Shown here: piece after piece, positions 10,301-17,779 of the stretch
How positions within the stretch are numbered: position 1 is the stretch's first letter
How the letters are laid out: the number at the start of each line of letters is the position of its first letter
DNA from: Clostridia bacterium
GTDB lineage: Bacteria; Bacillota; Clostridia; Oscillospirales; Acutalibacteraceae
DNA length: 56,817 nucleotides
Direction: 5' to 3'
Assembly: GCA_017450005.1 (NCBI GenBank)
Contig: JAFSYM010000081.1
Coordinates: 1-56,817 of the forward strand
Translations under genes and position numbers: made by a program
Notes under the pieces: generated by a model
The model's database searches: none
What the model was told of the DNA's origin: nothing
What the model saw: only the letters and a program-made list of their open reading frames with translations

Positions 10301-11499
10301 TCGCGCCGGAGGACGGCGGCCTGCGCGGCGTGCGCACACGCTACCGCGACGATCTGCTGTGGCTTCCCTGGCTTACTGCCGCCTATGTGCGTGTGACGGG
10401 CGACAGATCTGTTCTGGATATATCCGTGCCGTATCTCGATGCCGCGCCGCTGCAGGCGCACGAAACAGAGCGGTATTTCTCGCCGAAAGCAGGCGCCGGG
10501 CGCGAATCCTTGCGCGCGCACTGCTGCCGCGCGATCGACTATGCGCTGCAAACCGGTGCGCACGGTCTTCTTTGTATCGGCGGCGGAGACTGGAACGACG
10601 GCTTCAACCGGGCGGGGGTCGAAGGTAAAGGCGAGAGCGTGTGGCTGACGCAGTTTATGATCGCGGTGCTGCGTGATTTTGCGCCGCTTTGCGAGAAGGA
10701 CAAGGCGCAGTCCTATCTGAACCGGATTCCGGAGCTGACACGTGCCGTAGAAATGTGCTGGGACGGCGATCACTATCTGCGCGCGTATCTGGATGACGGG
10801 ACGCCGCTGGGCAAAACGGGTGACGCGCAGTGCGCGATCGACAGCATAACACAGTCCTTCGCTGCGTTCTGCTGTATGCAGCCGGCGCGCGTTCGCACGG
10901 CGCTCCGAACGGCGGCAGAACGGTTGACAGATAAGGAAAAGGGCGTCGTCAAGCTGCTCGACCCGCCCTTTACGGGGGATGGAAAACAGGTTGGGTATAT
11001 CACGGCATATCCTCCGGGCATACGCGAGAACGGCGGTCAGTATACGCATGCAGCCGTCTGGCTGTGCCGTGCGATGCTGCAAAACGGCATGCATGAACAG
11101 GGTTTTGCACTGTTTCAAATGCTCAATCCGGCACATTTTTGCGCGGATGCACAGCGATGCGCGGCATATGGCGGGGAACCGTACGCGCTTGCGGGGGATA
11201 TTCCGGCGGCAGATCGGCAGGTTGCCTGTACAGGTTGGAGCCTTTACACCGGGTCGGCGGCATGGATGTACCGAACGGCGGTCGAGACCATTCTCGGTGT
11301 ACACGTAGAGAATGGAGAACTCTGGCTTGAACCGCATCTTGTTCCGGCGCTTTTGCCGATTTCGTTGAAAATACAAGTCAAACACACTGTTGTCACGGTA
11401 CGTATTGACCGCGCGGACAGCAAAGAATTATGCGAAAACAGAAAAAAGATGACGAAAATTCCGCTGGACGGGGGAGTGTATTCGGTCGAGATTCGATGA
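4327..11499 (+). CDS. Cyclic beta-1,2-glucan synthase-like protein (GT84 + glycoamylase-like + GH94)
   Basis: About 2390 residues, somewhat shorter than rhizobial/Brucella Cgs (about 2800). I chose GTG 4327 because GGAAAGGA (4311-4318) is 8 bases upstream; GTG 4321, overlapping the spoVAD stop as GTGA, is an in-frame alternative. Order: hydrophobic segments at residues about 233-267; a glycosyltransferase domain with FALDGDTRLP (about 435), SHDSVEGGYLRCG (about 546) and RLGRWVRGDWQ (about 580); more membrane segments at about 615-650, 678-700 and 741-775; a glycoamylase-like domain with SWSGTAFEYFMPYLF (about 1015); and a GH94 phosphorylase-type domain with GGAWGFRDQL (about 1945) and GGGDWNDGFN (about 2090), the acid-bearing motif. 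Known homologues polymerise UDP-glucose into cyclic beta-1,2-glucan at the membrane and trim chain length. Coupling to spoVAC-spoVAD suggests co-transcription; a spore-related role is inference. Confidence 0.85.
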   Translation: MLKTVQTRKWLPAVRAAGRKLDQAYRRAMRAGEKTPAQEWLCDNIYLFRRAGRDACAFLRSLPRLPQGDTAPTALQQTCEAAYDLPDAWSTQSLQDTLSDKGLSGEEVHALEAMLRVVVLQKAAQGIGDAAVMAKAVRRLRSLPDVDFDALQCALSPVERILMQDPAGAWPQMEEQSRAMVRALLFRKAAKEKTDAASLAGHVLECARAGTTDRTRHVSFYLLPPYPRARGTFFLLLEALVPLAACTFAWIFLRSAVLSLLLFLPLWGCTAGFIGRLSVRGVPPVRLLRMKMQQVPPQMQTLLTVSTILPPAAKAENLRAHLEQLYLSNGQKYIKVCLLADLKNSGTPERPEDAADVGAMQRVIDALNAQYAGGFILAIRPRVYAPTEGCFSGRERKRGAIEQLVREICGMPGGFLRLSGDTQGLQNTRYLFALDGDTRLPMDAAVQMVSVAAHPLYRAVVDEKRRIVTAGYGVLAPRVCTDLSSCRTLFQRLMRADCGLTAYDSVVSERYQDLFGEGIFAGKGLIDVQAFHAVLDGALPDGCVLSHDSVEGGYLRCGFVSDVQVSDGFPADVRVWLSRLGRWVRGDWQNLRFVFGRNPLSALSRWKLLDNMRRSLTDVVCLGLLVACVFLPTPAASWVCGVCVLASSAGSFSAALHALCTRGTAALSRLFYSGTAPAALSFALQGLLRIMLLPLSGLRSGVSIIQAIWRTLVSHKRLLEWTTFAQTGARGSNRQIHMQCLWTAACASALFVSPHAVLRLVSLAFLCAVPFILLSGRVRSYARPTVSYAEREKLTSYAAAMWRYFEENCTFRNNYLPPDNVQETPVYRVAQRTSPTNIGLALLCALTARDFGFIDSDRLYSFLHCMFDSIEQLETYRGNLLNWYDTRTLRPLEPQYVSTVDCGNFLCCLKTLQQGLREYAPQQPKLRQIDARIERILQSTDLTALYDAQRKLFFIGLDPQTGKRSDAYYDLLMSEARMTGYYAVARRIVPKNHWAALARTMGKAGRYTGLLSWSGTAFEYFMPYLFLPAPYGTLTYEALHFCAWCQRHAAGKGRPFGVSESGFYAFDRDFNYQYKAHGIQSLALRRGTDESVVSPYASFLMLQLEPRDALRNLHRLERMQMTGRWGFYEAIDFTPARTGGMPFACVRSYMAHHVGMSMLAVSNALHDGILRRRFMRDGEMRAAQSLLEEGVPADAPVAKHALRRAAPLPRERFESHRREITEASPLHPNARAWSNGEVSLCASDVGASRCVYRGVSVFAPGSDLLRRPEGPVAVLQSGQKTLPFAPMADYSRADHDRCTFMATAVQYAASADDVQLRVQAMVHPTLPALVYTFTVHARRAWSGDLLFYAEPSLADIRESRAHPAFAKLFLEDSADAENRAVLFRKRERDGNDGVCMAAGFLQDVPHVCTRSKSMVLRSGYGIASLLRGNIRLREAAGSGDGCICVQVPLQIAARGSVTLQYIFALASTPQEALGKLLLVRNQGVRRGAGTLLADGRMETVLADKLLPGAVFGVRDAQSAHLLRENQYPKQRLWQFGLSGERPVVFRQIGGTQDVASASPFIRAVHRLHRAGFSCDLVLGYTEGGDYDAPVLHALQQEIRQICADDETDEIVLVNLRKFSDADCAFLQAVSIYTMPEREETFHTGAIRPVADASPSAKDEKLFSFTDASVTIPKSNQKPYLPWSLVLSNAVFGTMVSDKSLGFTWAVNAHENKLTPWTNDTASDNRGELLLLLADGVYYDLCRSATAELSPERAVWTGEAAGVTYRVTVTVPPRGAVKHCSVELRGDRQVKLFYYLEPVLGAQSQDGDLVHVRRHADGLLLSSPSANVHGSLYLSVRGGADETAEDRASFWYADGAPPTAGVCAAVGKDLTLTKGKTERTDFSLSFASDPDAALLLSTLPVIPLPERGSLTVQSADPEFDRMVNTWLPWQIRNCRIEGRTGFYQCGGAWGFRDQLQDVSAFLWQDPQLVRRQILRAAAVQFREGDVLHWWHRLAPEDGGLRGVRTRYRDDLLWLPWLTAAYVRVTGDRSVLDISVPYLDAAPLQAHETERYFSPKAGAGRESLRAHCCRAIDYALQTGAHGLLCIGGGDWNDGFNRAGVEGKGESVWLTQFMIAVLRDFAPLCEKDKAQSYLNRIPELTRAVEMCWDGDHYLRAYLDDGTPLGKTGDAQCAIDSITQSFAAFCCMQPARVRTALRTAAERLTDKEKGVVKLLDPPFTGDGKQVGYITAYPPGIRENGGQYTHAAVWLCRAMLQNGMHEQGFALFQMLNPAHFCADAQRCAAYGGEPYALAGDIPAADRQVACTGWSLYTGSAAWMYRTAVETILGVHVENGELWLEPHLVPALLPISLKIQVKHTVVTVRIDRADSKELCENRKKMTKIPLDGGVYSVEIR

Positions 11500-11519
11500 T
11501 CCGCTTTTTCGAATCTGGG

Positions 11520-11558
11520 CAGCATCTGTAAAGAGATTATCTTTGCAGGTGCTGTTTT
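11520..11558 (+). terminator. Rho-independent terminator after the glucan synthase gene
   Basis: A stem CAGCATCTGTAAAGA / TCTTTGCAGGTGCTG with loop GATTA is followed by TTTT. One mismatch and one G-U pair interrupt it. Confidence 0.8.
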
Positions 11559-11611
11559 GACTTTTTGTGCGAAAGCGTAAGCGGCTTTACAGAAAAAGCA
11601 GCGAAAAAGAC

Positions 11612-11640
11612 TTGTATTTCTTATACATTTATAATATATT
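11612..11640 (+). promoter_or_regulatory. Candidate upstream promoter in AT-rich intergenic DNA
   Basis: TTGTAT (11612-11617), 17-base spacer, TATATT (11635-11640). It lies 380 bases upstream of the dockerin-protein gene in the 520-base gap 11500-12020. The rest of 11641-11788 is AT-rich with no gene seen. Confidence 0.35.
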
Positions 11641-11788
11641 AGTGGTGATAGTTTTGATTATGCAAAACGATTTGCCGAATTGTTCCGATGAAGCATTTAC
11701 ATAAAACTATCTGTTTGGTGTTATTCACGAAAAGTTCACAATAAATTTGTGCAAAATGTCCAATTTGAGCTTTTGGTTATAAAATGCA

Positions 11789-11817
11789 TTGACAAATTCC
11801 CGCATTTGGATTATATT
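11789..11817 (+). promoter_or_regulatory. Promoter for the dockerin-like surface protein gene
   Basis: TTGACA (11789-11794), exact 17-base spacer, TATATT (11812-11817). The implied transcript start near 11824 leaves a leader of about 195 bases before the TTG start at 12021. Confidence 0.75.
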
Positions 11818-11823
11818 TAAGAT

Positions 11824-12020
11824 AACCGTAAGAGTGGATTTATAGGGTCTTTCTATCTTTTTTCAGATAATTTGACCGCAAATATTCACGACTTGACACC
11901 GGAAAGACCATGGAAGGGAAGTGGTCCTGCGAAGGATGCCGGGTTGCGCAGCCGGCGAAACAATGCGCAGTCAACCATCGGATACTGTTTTTGTATCAAT
12001 ACATTATGGAGGTGTAAACT
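11824..12020 (+). ncRNA. Candidate structured 5' leader (unrecognised class)
   Basis: The untranslated leader holds long-range complementarity GGTCTTTC (11846 region) with GAAAGACC (11903 region), a nested GACCA/TGGTC helix, and a GCCGG/CCGGC hairpin whose loop carries TGCGCA. TGCGCA is self-complementary and recurs just downstream (ATGCGCAGTC), so a pseudoknot is possible. I could not match it to a known riboswitch class. No terminator hairpin with a T-tract sits before the gene, so any control would more likely act on translation. Confidence 0.4.
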
Positions 12021-15000
12021 TTGAGAAAACTCAGCAAAGTACTCAGCGTCCTTCTGGCGATGGTGCTGTTGTTCTCCACCGTTTCGATCGGTGTTGAAGC
12101 AGCGTACAACGCATACAAAGACGCCGCAATCACCAGGTACGACTCGATCGACAAGCCCGTTCTCACGCCTGACCAGTATGCGTCTATGGCGATGGACGAA
12201 ATCGATCGTATGCTCGCCGAGGAAAACATCAAGATCGAATACGACCTCGCCGGTCTGATCACGATCAAGGCGGACTTCTCCTCGGTCGACAAAGCGTTAA
12301 AATCCGTGTCCGACCTGTACGGACAGATCCAGCCCCTTCTCGGCACGCTGAAGGGCGACATCCAGAATCTGGACTTCTCCGCGCTTCTGGAGTGCCCGAA
12401 GAGAGGCGACGCCGGTTCGACGGACGCCGACATCTTCCTGAAGGTTCTTGAGTTCCTTTCGGACAATGCAGGCATCGTCAAGAAGGTCGGTAACGGCACG
12501 CTCGATCTCGGCCCCGTCCTTTCCAACTTTGTGGACGTCAGCGAATACCTTGATGTTCCGAAGCTTGCGAAGACCTATCTTGCCGGTTTCGTACATCCCG
12601 AGCTGCCGAAGGATCAGCTTGATCTGACCAAGACGGTCGACGAATACGTTGCAGAATTCATCGATCTGATGGTCACCGGTACTTATGACAAGAAGCAGAG
12701 CTCGACGCTCAATCGTATTTCTGAGCTTATTCAGACCTATGTTCCCGGCATCAATGAGCAGATCGACTTCCTGAACGATTCCGTCTACACGGTCATCGAC
12801 AAGGGTCTGAAGATCATGATCAACCAGGTTGCCGTTCCGTTTGCGAATCCGCGTCTGAAGGCTGCTCTTCGCCGTCTGTGCGGCTATGAGTACAAGAAGA
12901 CCAAGGATGCCGACGGCGACACCATCTGGGTTCCCGATTATTCCGAGCATACCCTTGCGGAGCAGGAAGCCAACCTGAACGGCCTGCAGAACGTTGTCAA
13001 CGTCAACTTCAATCTGTCGACCTTCCCGATCGCTTCCTGGGGCGACGATCTTCTGATCAAGCACCTGAACGATATCCTCGGTCAGATCGTCCGTGCGGCG
13101 ATGAACCCGAGCATCACCTACGAGTGGAAGACGGCCAGAGGCAACGATGAGATTCTCGGCAACATCATCACTGTGGCCAAGAAGGTTCTTGAGTATTCCG
13201 GCGACGAGTTCTTCGCCAGCTATGTTGAAGTGCTCACGCCCGATCAGGTGAACGCGATGTCCGATGACCAGTTCATCGCTTATATCCTGCGTTCCATCAT
13301 GAACGGCTCCATCGACGACGTGTACATTCCCAACACGGTCGACACCACGATGGACGTGCTCTGCGAGACGGTCAGAAGCATTGCTGCGACTGTGGTTCCG
13401 TCCCAGAATTATTACAACCTGCCCAACAGCCTTGAGACCATGATCAGAATGGGTCTGGATATGGCGGCTTACGGCCTCAATACCATTACCAACATGGATC
13501 TTGCGTATGATCTTTCGGAAGATGCTTTCGCAAATGCCTGCATGGATTGGGTTATCGAGAACTACGGCGGCTTCGTCAGCGAGGTCGACGGTAACGACGG
13601 CTGGGAGAAACTCAGCTACGTGCTGTTCCAGATCATCCCGTCCGACTGGCTGCCCGACAGAGCTGACGGCAGTGCAAGAGACAACATCTATACGCTCATC
13701 TTTACTGACATCGTTGAGCCGATCCTTGAGGACTTTGACCTCAACGCCATTCTCGGCCTTCTGGATGTCAACGAGTACGGCGAGCTGAATCAGCCGATCA
13801 TCGCTGTGATCCTTGCCCGTCTGACCGGCATCATCAACTACGTGATCCCGGGCGTTATCCCCGAGGGTATGACGCAGCTTGAAGATCTGCTGGATCCCGA
13901 CAATCTCAGCAGCATCATCGAAGGTCTGCTGACCGGTCTGTATGACAGAGCGCAGAACGGCCTGATGGAATCTCTGATTCCTCTTGCTTGCCTGATTCTC
14001 GATCTGAGCACGCCTGAAGAATTCGGCTATCCCTACATCAGTCTTGAAGATCAGCATTCCGCTGATATGGTGTCCCTGCCGTCCTTCTATATGTACAACG
14101 GTTCCAAGGGTATCAACACCAACGCCACGAATAAGTATGGCCAGAAGACACAGGATAAGCTGTATACCTATTATATCCGTTCCGTCGAAACGAACAATGA
14201 CGCGATCACGGTTTCTCCTGCCGGCGTGTACATCAACGGCGGTACGTCCCAGACCTTCACCTTCAACGGCGACATGAGCGCAGCTAAGGACACGGTTCTG
14301 AAAGTCACGATCACGTACGATGTGTACGGTGAAAAGGGCACGAGCGCACCCATTACTCCCCAGCCGCTGACGGCGACGACCTACACCTACATCTATGATA
14401 AGGGCGAGATCAGCGACGACAGCGAAAAGATCAAGGCCGACGCTAACCCGAACGGCAACACCCATCTGATCTACTACAAACCCACCACGTATCTCTCGGC
14501 CGACAGCAAGCTGAGCGACCTGGCGGACTACTCCATGGATATCCAGAGAAACGTCGTGCAGGATTCCTCTACGCATACGCGCGACGCCACAGTTACGCTC
14601 GATAACTACGCGCTGGATCCGGCGCTGAGTGCGGCAGGCGTTTCCGTGCAGCCGCTGAGCGTAGCCACCAACAGACGCGGTACTTCGGAATCCTACAGCC
14701 CCTATGCTGTGGCCGATGCTTCCGCAACGATTCCGGAAGGCAGCTACGCGAACAACTTCTGGATCAAAGCGACCAGGACGGAGAGTGTGGATGAAACCAT
14801 TTCCTTCACGCACAACATCTTTGTGTACAACGACTTCAACCTGTCCTCGATGCTCAACAGCGCAGTGCGCGCTGATCGTCAGCAGGCCAACTACGGTACC
14901 GGCACATACGAGGCTGAGTATCCGGCATACGGCACTGAGTATGACGATGACGGCCAGCCTCTGGACGTGACGGTCGAGTCCGTCAACGGTGCGGATGCAT

Positions 15001-16454
15001 GGGATCGCTATGTTGAGGCAGTCGACGCCGCTGCGGCGATCATCTACTGCCCGAGACAGGTCGGCCAGATGCAGACCTTCGTGGACAACGGCGATTTCGA
15101 GAATGCGGCATATGAGCTTTACGAAGCGACGCAGCAGCTCGAGGCATGCTCCGTTTCCAGCGGTACCGCGCAGATCAAGTCCGTTCTGGATTCCATCGTG
15201 ACGCCCGACGTCGACTACATTGACGATGAAGGCGAAGAGGTCAGATATGAGTACGACGATCCGCGTCATACCTATCTTGCCAGAGAGGACTACATCAGCT
15301 ATACTTACAGCAACTTCAAGTCCGAGAGAAGAACGGCTGAGAGCCTGATCAATCAGGAAAAGGAAGCGCTCAAGAATGGCGAGGACTTCCAGCTCGAGGC
15401 GGTTCGAGCAGCGTATGCGGCGCACAGACTCGCGATCTACGGCGAGCGTCTGATCCGCGTCAAGGCATACAAGACGCACCTCGATCGTGCAATCCAGACG
15501 TATGCCCCGCTGTTCAACGCAGGCAAGGGCACGTGGAGCACCGATTCCTGGAACGAATTCACCAGAGCGTACAACTTCGCGGTTTCCGTCAATGCTGAGC
15601 CGGTCGGCTCCACCATCAGCGGCACCGAGAATCTGGTGAACGACAATTCCCTGCGCCAGTCCAAGGTCAATGAGGCCAGAGAGCATCTGATTAACTCGGC
15701 GAAGAAACTCGTCGAAGGCACCGGCACTGTCGATTATACGCAGCTGCAGGCCAAGATCAATGAAACCAAAGCCACCTATAATGCCGGCATCGGCAACTAC
15801 ACGCAGGCTTCCTGGAACACCTTCGCGTCTGCTTATGAAGCGGCTGTCGCCCTTGTTGCGGAGAACGCCGAGGATACGGAAGCGAACCGCACGAGAGTTG
15901 CCAACGCACTCACTGCGCTGACCAATGGCTTCAAAGGTCTTGAAGAGAATCAGCAGGACGAAGGCTACTGGTATCTGGACGAAGACAGTGACATGAAGGC
16001 GATCGTCTCCGAAATCAGCGAGATGAGCTACATTGTCGGTCTGTATGACTTCGACCCGCAGGTCACGGATTACATCTATGTCGAGGGCGGCTATGATTTC
16101 GAGGTCGAGTACAACGCTGTTGACGCAGAATCCACCGGCGCGCATGTCACGATCCTTAACGGAGATGGCGATGCTGTGGAAGAGTATGACGTTGTGTTCT
16201 ACTGCGATGTGAACGGCGACGGCAATATCTACAATAACGACATCAACGTGATCCTGGACGGTCTTGCCGCTGTCGGCAGAACCGATTGGGAAGACTTCTT
16301 TGAGACGGACGAAAATGCCTATGCATTTGCAGCCGATACGAACCATGACGGCACTCTGATGTCCAACGACGTGCTTCTGGTTATGGATATCTCGGCCGGC
16401 AGAGTCACGTACAACCAGGCTTGGGCTGCCGAAGGCGACGACATCGTTCTGTAA
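12021..16454 (+). CDS. Large secreted protein with FIVAR-like and C-terminal dockerin-like modules
   Basis: 1477 residues. The start is TTG, chosen because GGAGGTG (12008-12014) sits 6 bases upstream and the translation begins directly with a signal peptide (MRKLSKVLSVLLAMVLLFST, likely cleaved after VEA). Residues 30 to about 680 are an unrecognised, helix-rich region with repeated hydrophobic heptads. A beta-rich part follows. Two FIVAR-like helical modules lie at about 1143-1236 and 1236-1313 (ASWNTFASAYEAA type). The C-terminus carries two calcium-loop repeats typical of type I dockerins, DVNGDGNIYNND and DTNHDGTLMSND (about 1393-1450). Dockerins bind cohesins, so this is probably a surface-complex component. 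No catalytic domain was recognised. It is followed by a second dockerin-like gene after 90 bases. Confidence 0.85.
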   Translation: MRKLSKVLSVLLAMVLLFSTVSIGVEAAYNAYKDAAITRYDSIDKPVLTPDQYASMAMDEIDRMLAEENIKIEYDLAGLITIKADFSSVDKALKSVSDLYGQIQPLLGTLKGDIQNLDFSALLECPKRGDAGSTDADIFLKVLEFLSDNAGIVKKVGNGTLDLGPVLSNFVDVSEYLDVPKLAKTYLAGFVHPELPKDQLDLTKTVDEYVAEFIDLMVTGTYDKKQSSTLNRISELIQTYVPGINEQIDFLNDSVYTVIDKGLKIMINQVAVPFANPRLKAALRRLCGYEYKKTKDADGDTIWVPDYSEHTLAEQEANLNGLQNVVNVNFNLSTFPIASWGDDLLIKHLNDILGQIVRAAMNPSITYEWKTARGNDEILGNIITVAKKVLEYSGDEFFASYVEVLTPDQVNAMSDDQFIAYILRSIMNGSIDDVYIPNTVDTTMDVLCETVRSIAATVVPSQNYYNLPNSLETMIRMGLDMAAYGLNTITNMDLAYDLSEDAFANACMDWVIENYGGFVSEVDGNDGWEKLSYVLFQIIPSDWLPDRADGSARDNIYTLIFTDIVEPILEDFDLNAILGLLDVNEYGELNQPIIAVILARLTGIINYVIPGVIPEGMTQLEDLLDPDNLSSIIEGLLTGLYDRAQNGLMESLIPLACLILDLSTPEEFGYPYISLEDQHSADMVSLPSFYMYNGSKGINTNATNKYGQKTQDKLYTYYIRSVETNNDAITVSPAGVYINGGTSQTFTFNGDMSAAKDTVLKVTITYDVYGEKGTSAPITPQPLTATTYTYIYDKGEISDDSEKIKADANPNGNTHLIYYKPTTYLSADSKLSDLADYSMDIQRNVVQDSSTHTRDATVTLDNYALDPALSAAGVSVQPLSVATNRRGTSESYSPYAVADASATIPEGSYANNFWIKATRTESVDETISFTHNIFVYNDFNLSSMLNSAVRADRQQANYGTGTYEAEYPAYGTEYDDDGQPLDVTVESVNGADAWDRYVEAVDAAAAIIYCPRQVGQMQTFVDNGDFENAAYELYEATQQLEACSVSSGTAQIKSVLDSIVTPDVDYIDDEGEEVRYEYDDPRHTYLAREDYISYTYSNFKSERRTAESLINQEKEALKNGEDFQLEAVRAAYAAHRLAIYGERLIRVKAYKTHLDRAIQTYAPLFNAGKGTWSTDSWNEFTRAYNFAVSVNAEPVGSTISGTENLVNDNSLRQSKVNEAREHLINSAKKLVEGTGTVDYTQLQAKINETKATYNAGIGNYTQASWNTFASAYEAAVALVAENAEDTEANRTRVANALTALTNGFKGLEENQQDEGYWYLDEDSDMKAIVSEISEMSYIVGLYDFDPQVTDYIYVEGGYDFEVEYNAVDAESTGAHVTILNGDGDAVEEYDVVFYCDVNGDGNIYNNDINVILDGLAAVGRTDWEDFFETDENAYAFAADTNHDGTLMSNDVLLVMDISAGRVTYNQAWAAEGDDIVL

Positions 16455-16487
16455 GAAGCTCCGAAACAGATCATCCGAATTGAAAAA

Positions 16488-16517
16488 CTCTGCCGACAGC
16501 TCCGGCTGTCGGCAGAG
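16488..16517 (+). other. Perfect 13-bp intercistronic hairpin
   Basis: Stem CTCTGCCGACAGC / GCTGTCGGCAGAG with loop TCCG lies between the two dockerin-like genes. On the plus strand no T-tract follows, whereas on the minus strand it is followed by TTTTT. It may be a partial terminator, an RNA-stability hairpin, or a block to antisense transcription. Confidence 0.7.
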
Positions 16518-16544
16518 CAGAGAGAATCATAGGGAGGAAAAACA

Positions 16545-17726
16545 ATGAAAATGTGGAAAAAGGTCACAGCTATTGCGGTTGTGCTCCTCCTTGTGCTGAG
16601 TACGATGTCTATCGGGGTTTCCGCAGAAGGCGAAACCGGAACAATCGGCATTACAATCACGGCGGATAAGACAACCAATCTTTATCCCGGTGACATTGTT
16701 ACTTTCACAATCAACATCAGCACCAATTTCCGCGCGTTTGCAATGCGTTGGCCCGTTATGTACACGCTCAAGGCGTTTGAGCCTGTCGTCGCCAACGACG
16801 GCAACGGCGATGCGGATTACGGCAATGTGATCGGTCTCGGTACGCTTGAAGATACAAGCTCGTATCTCGAATCCGGTGAGTGCCCGGTCAACGATCCGTT
16901 CGGTGCGCCGTATGCCAAGTCGAACTACGGCTGTCTGCTGATTCAGTGGACCGGCGGTACGACAGGCACGGGTGTGACGAACTACTATGAGCCGAACGGT
17001 GCGAACGCCCTGACCTTCCAGTTGCGTGTCAAGGCTGGCTACACGAGCAACAGAGGTGTTGGTACTGTGGCGATCCCCACGACGAACAACGCGAAAAACG
17101 TGTTCTATCTGCAGGGGATTACCGATCCCACAGATGCGGACTCCACCTACAAGATCACTACGGCGAACCTGACGTTCACCTCGACTCCCTGCACGGTCAA
17201 CATCATCAAGGAGCAGGCCGGTCTTGTTCCGAGAACGGGCACGGCGACTGTGATTGATATGGATGGTCCTGTCAACTACATTTACGGTCTCAATGCGATT
17301 GTTGCCGATGGCGAAGAAATCGACGAGACGACGATCTTTAAGTATGTCACGCCTACGGGCGATGCATCGTTTACGCTTGAAGAGAATGATCTCGGCGTCA
17401 TGAGCACGGGCGCAACACTGCACCTGTACGATGCCGGCGGCACTTTCCTTGCGGACTATGTTTTCGTCGTGTTTGGCGACTGCAACGGTGACGGCGTGAA
17501 CAACGGTATGGACACGCAGGTGATGATCGACGGATTTATGTACACCTATGAATGGTCGTTCGGCGACGTCAAGGACAACGCTACATGCTTCTCCTGCGAC
17601 ACCAACGCAAACGGTGCACTGGATCCCGATGATCTGGCTCCGCTGCTGGACATGAATGCGGGTATCGGCTATGTCAACCAGTCATACGATCCCGATAACT
17701 TCTTTATCGAGTATTCAGGGGTTTAA
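16545..17726 (+). CDS. Secreted cohesin-like/dockerin-like surface protein
   Basis: 393 residues with RBS AGGGAGG before the ATG and a signal peptide (MKMWKKVTAIAVVLLLVLST, then VSA). The mature N-terminal part (about 30-220) resembles the cohesin/carbohydrate-binding beta-sandwich family, with PGDIVTFTINIST and a hydrophobic strand MRWPVMYTL. The C-terminus (about 305-385) has two dockerin-type calcium loops, DCNGDGVNNGMD and DTNANGALDPDD, where the second has N instead of D at the fifth loop position. It lies in a run of three plus-strand surface genes and is probably co-expressed with the upstream dockerin-like gene. A scaffold or surface-complex role is inferred; the binding partner is unknown. 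Confidence 0.8.
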   Translation: MKMWKKVTAIAVVLLLVLSTMSIGVSAEGETGTIGITITADKTTNLYPGDIVTFTINISTNFRAFAMRWPVMYTLKAFEPVVANDGNGDADYGNVIGLGTLEDTSSYLESGECPVNDPFGAPYAKSNYGCLLIQWTGGTTGTGVTNYYEPNGANALTFQLRVKAGYTSNRGVGTVAIPTTNNAKNVFYLQGITDPTDADSTYKITTANLTFTSTPCTVNIIKEQAGLVPRTGTATVIDMDGPVNYIYGLNAIVADGEEIDETTIFKYVTPTGDASFTLEENDLGVMSTGATLHLYDAGGTFLADYVFVVFGDCNGDGVNNGMDTQVMIDGFMYTYEWSFGDVKDNATCFSCDTNANGALDPDDLAPLLDMNAGIGYVNQSYDPDNFFIEYSGV

Positions 17727-17779
17727 TTTGCGGCAGCAAAATTGAATAAACCAAAATGATTAAGGAGGAAAAAGAACAC

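Noticed and set aside
11880-11990. Cyclic-di-GMP or cobalamin riboswitch
   Set aside because: The conserved core strings of these classes (for example the GEMM CGCACAGGGCAAACC-type segment) are absent.
12297-16346. A 1349-codon open frame antisense to the dockerin-like gene
   Set aside because: It mirrors the codon structure of the plus-strand gene, has no RBS and gives no family-like protein. The sense strand has a signal peptide and dockerin loops.
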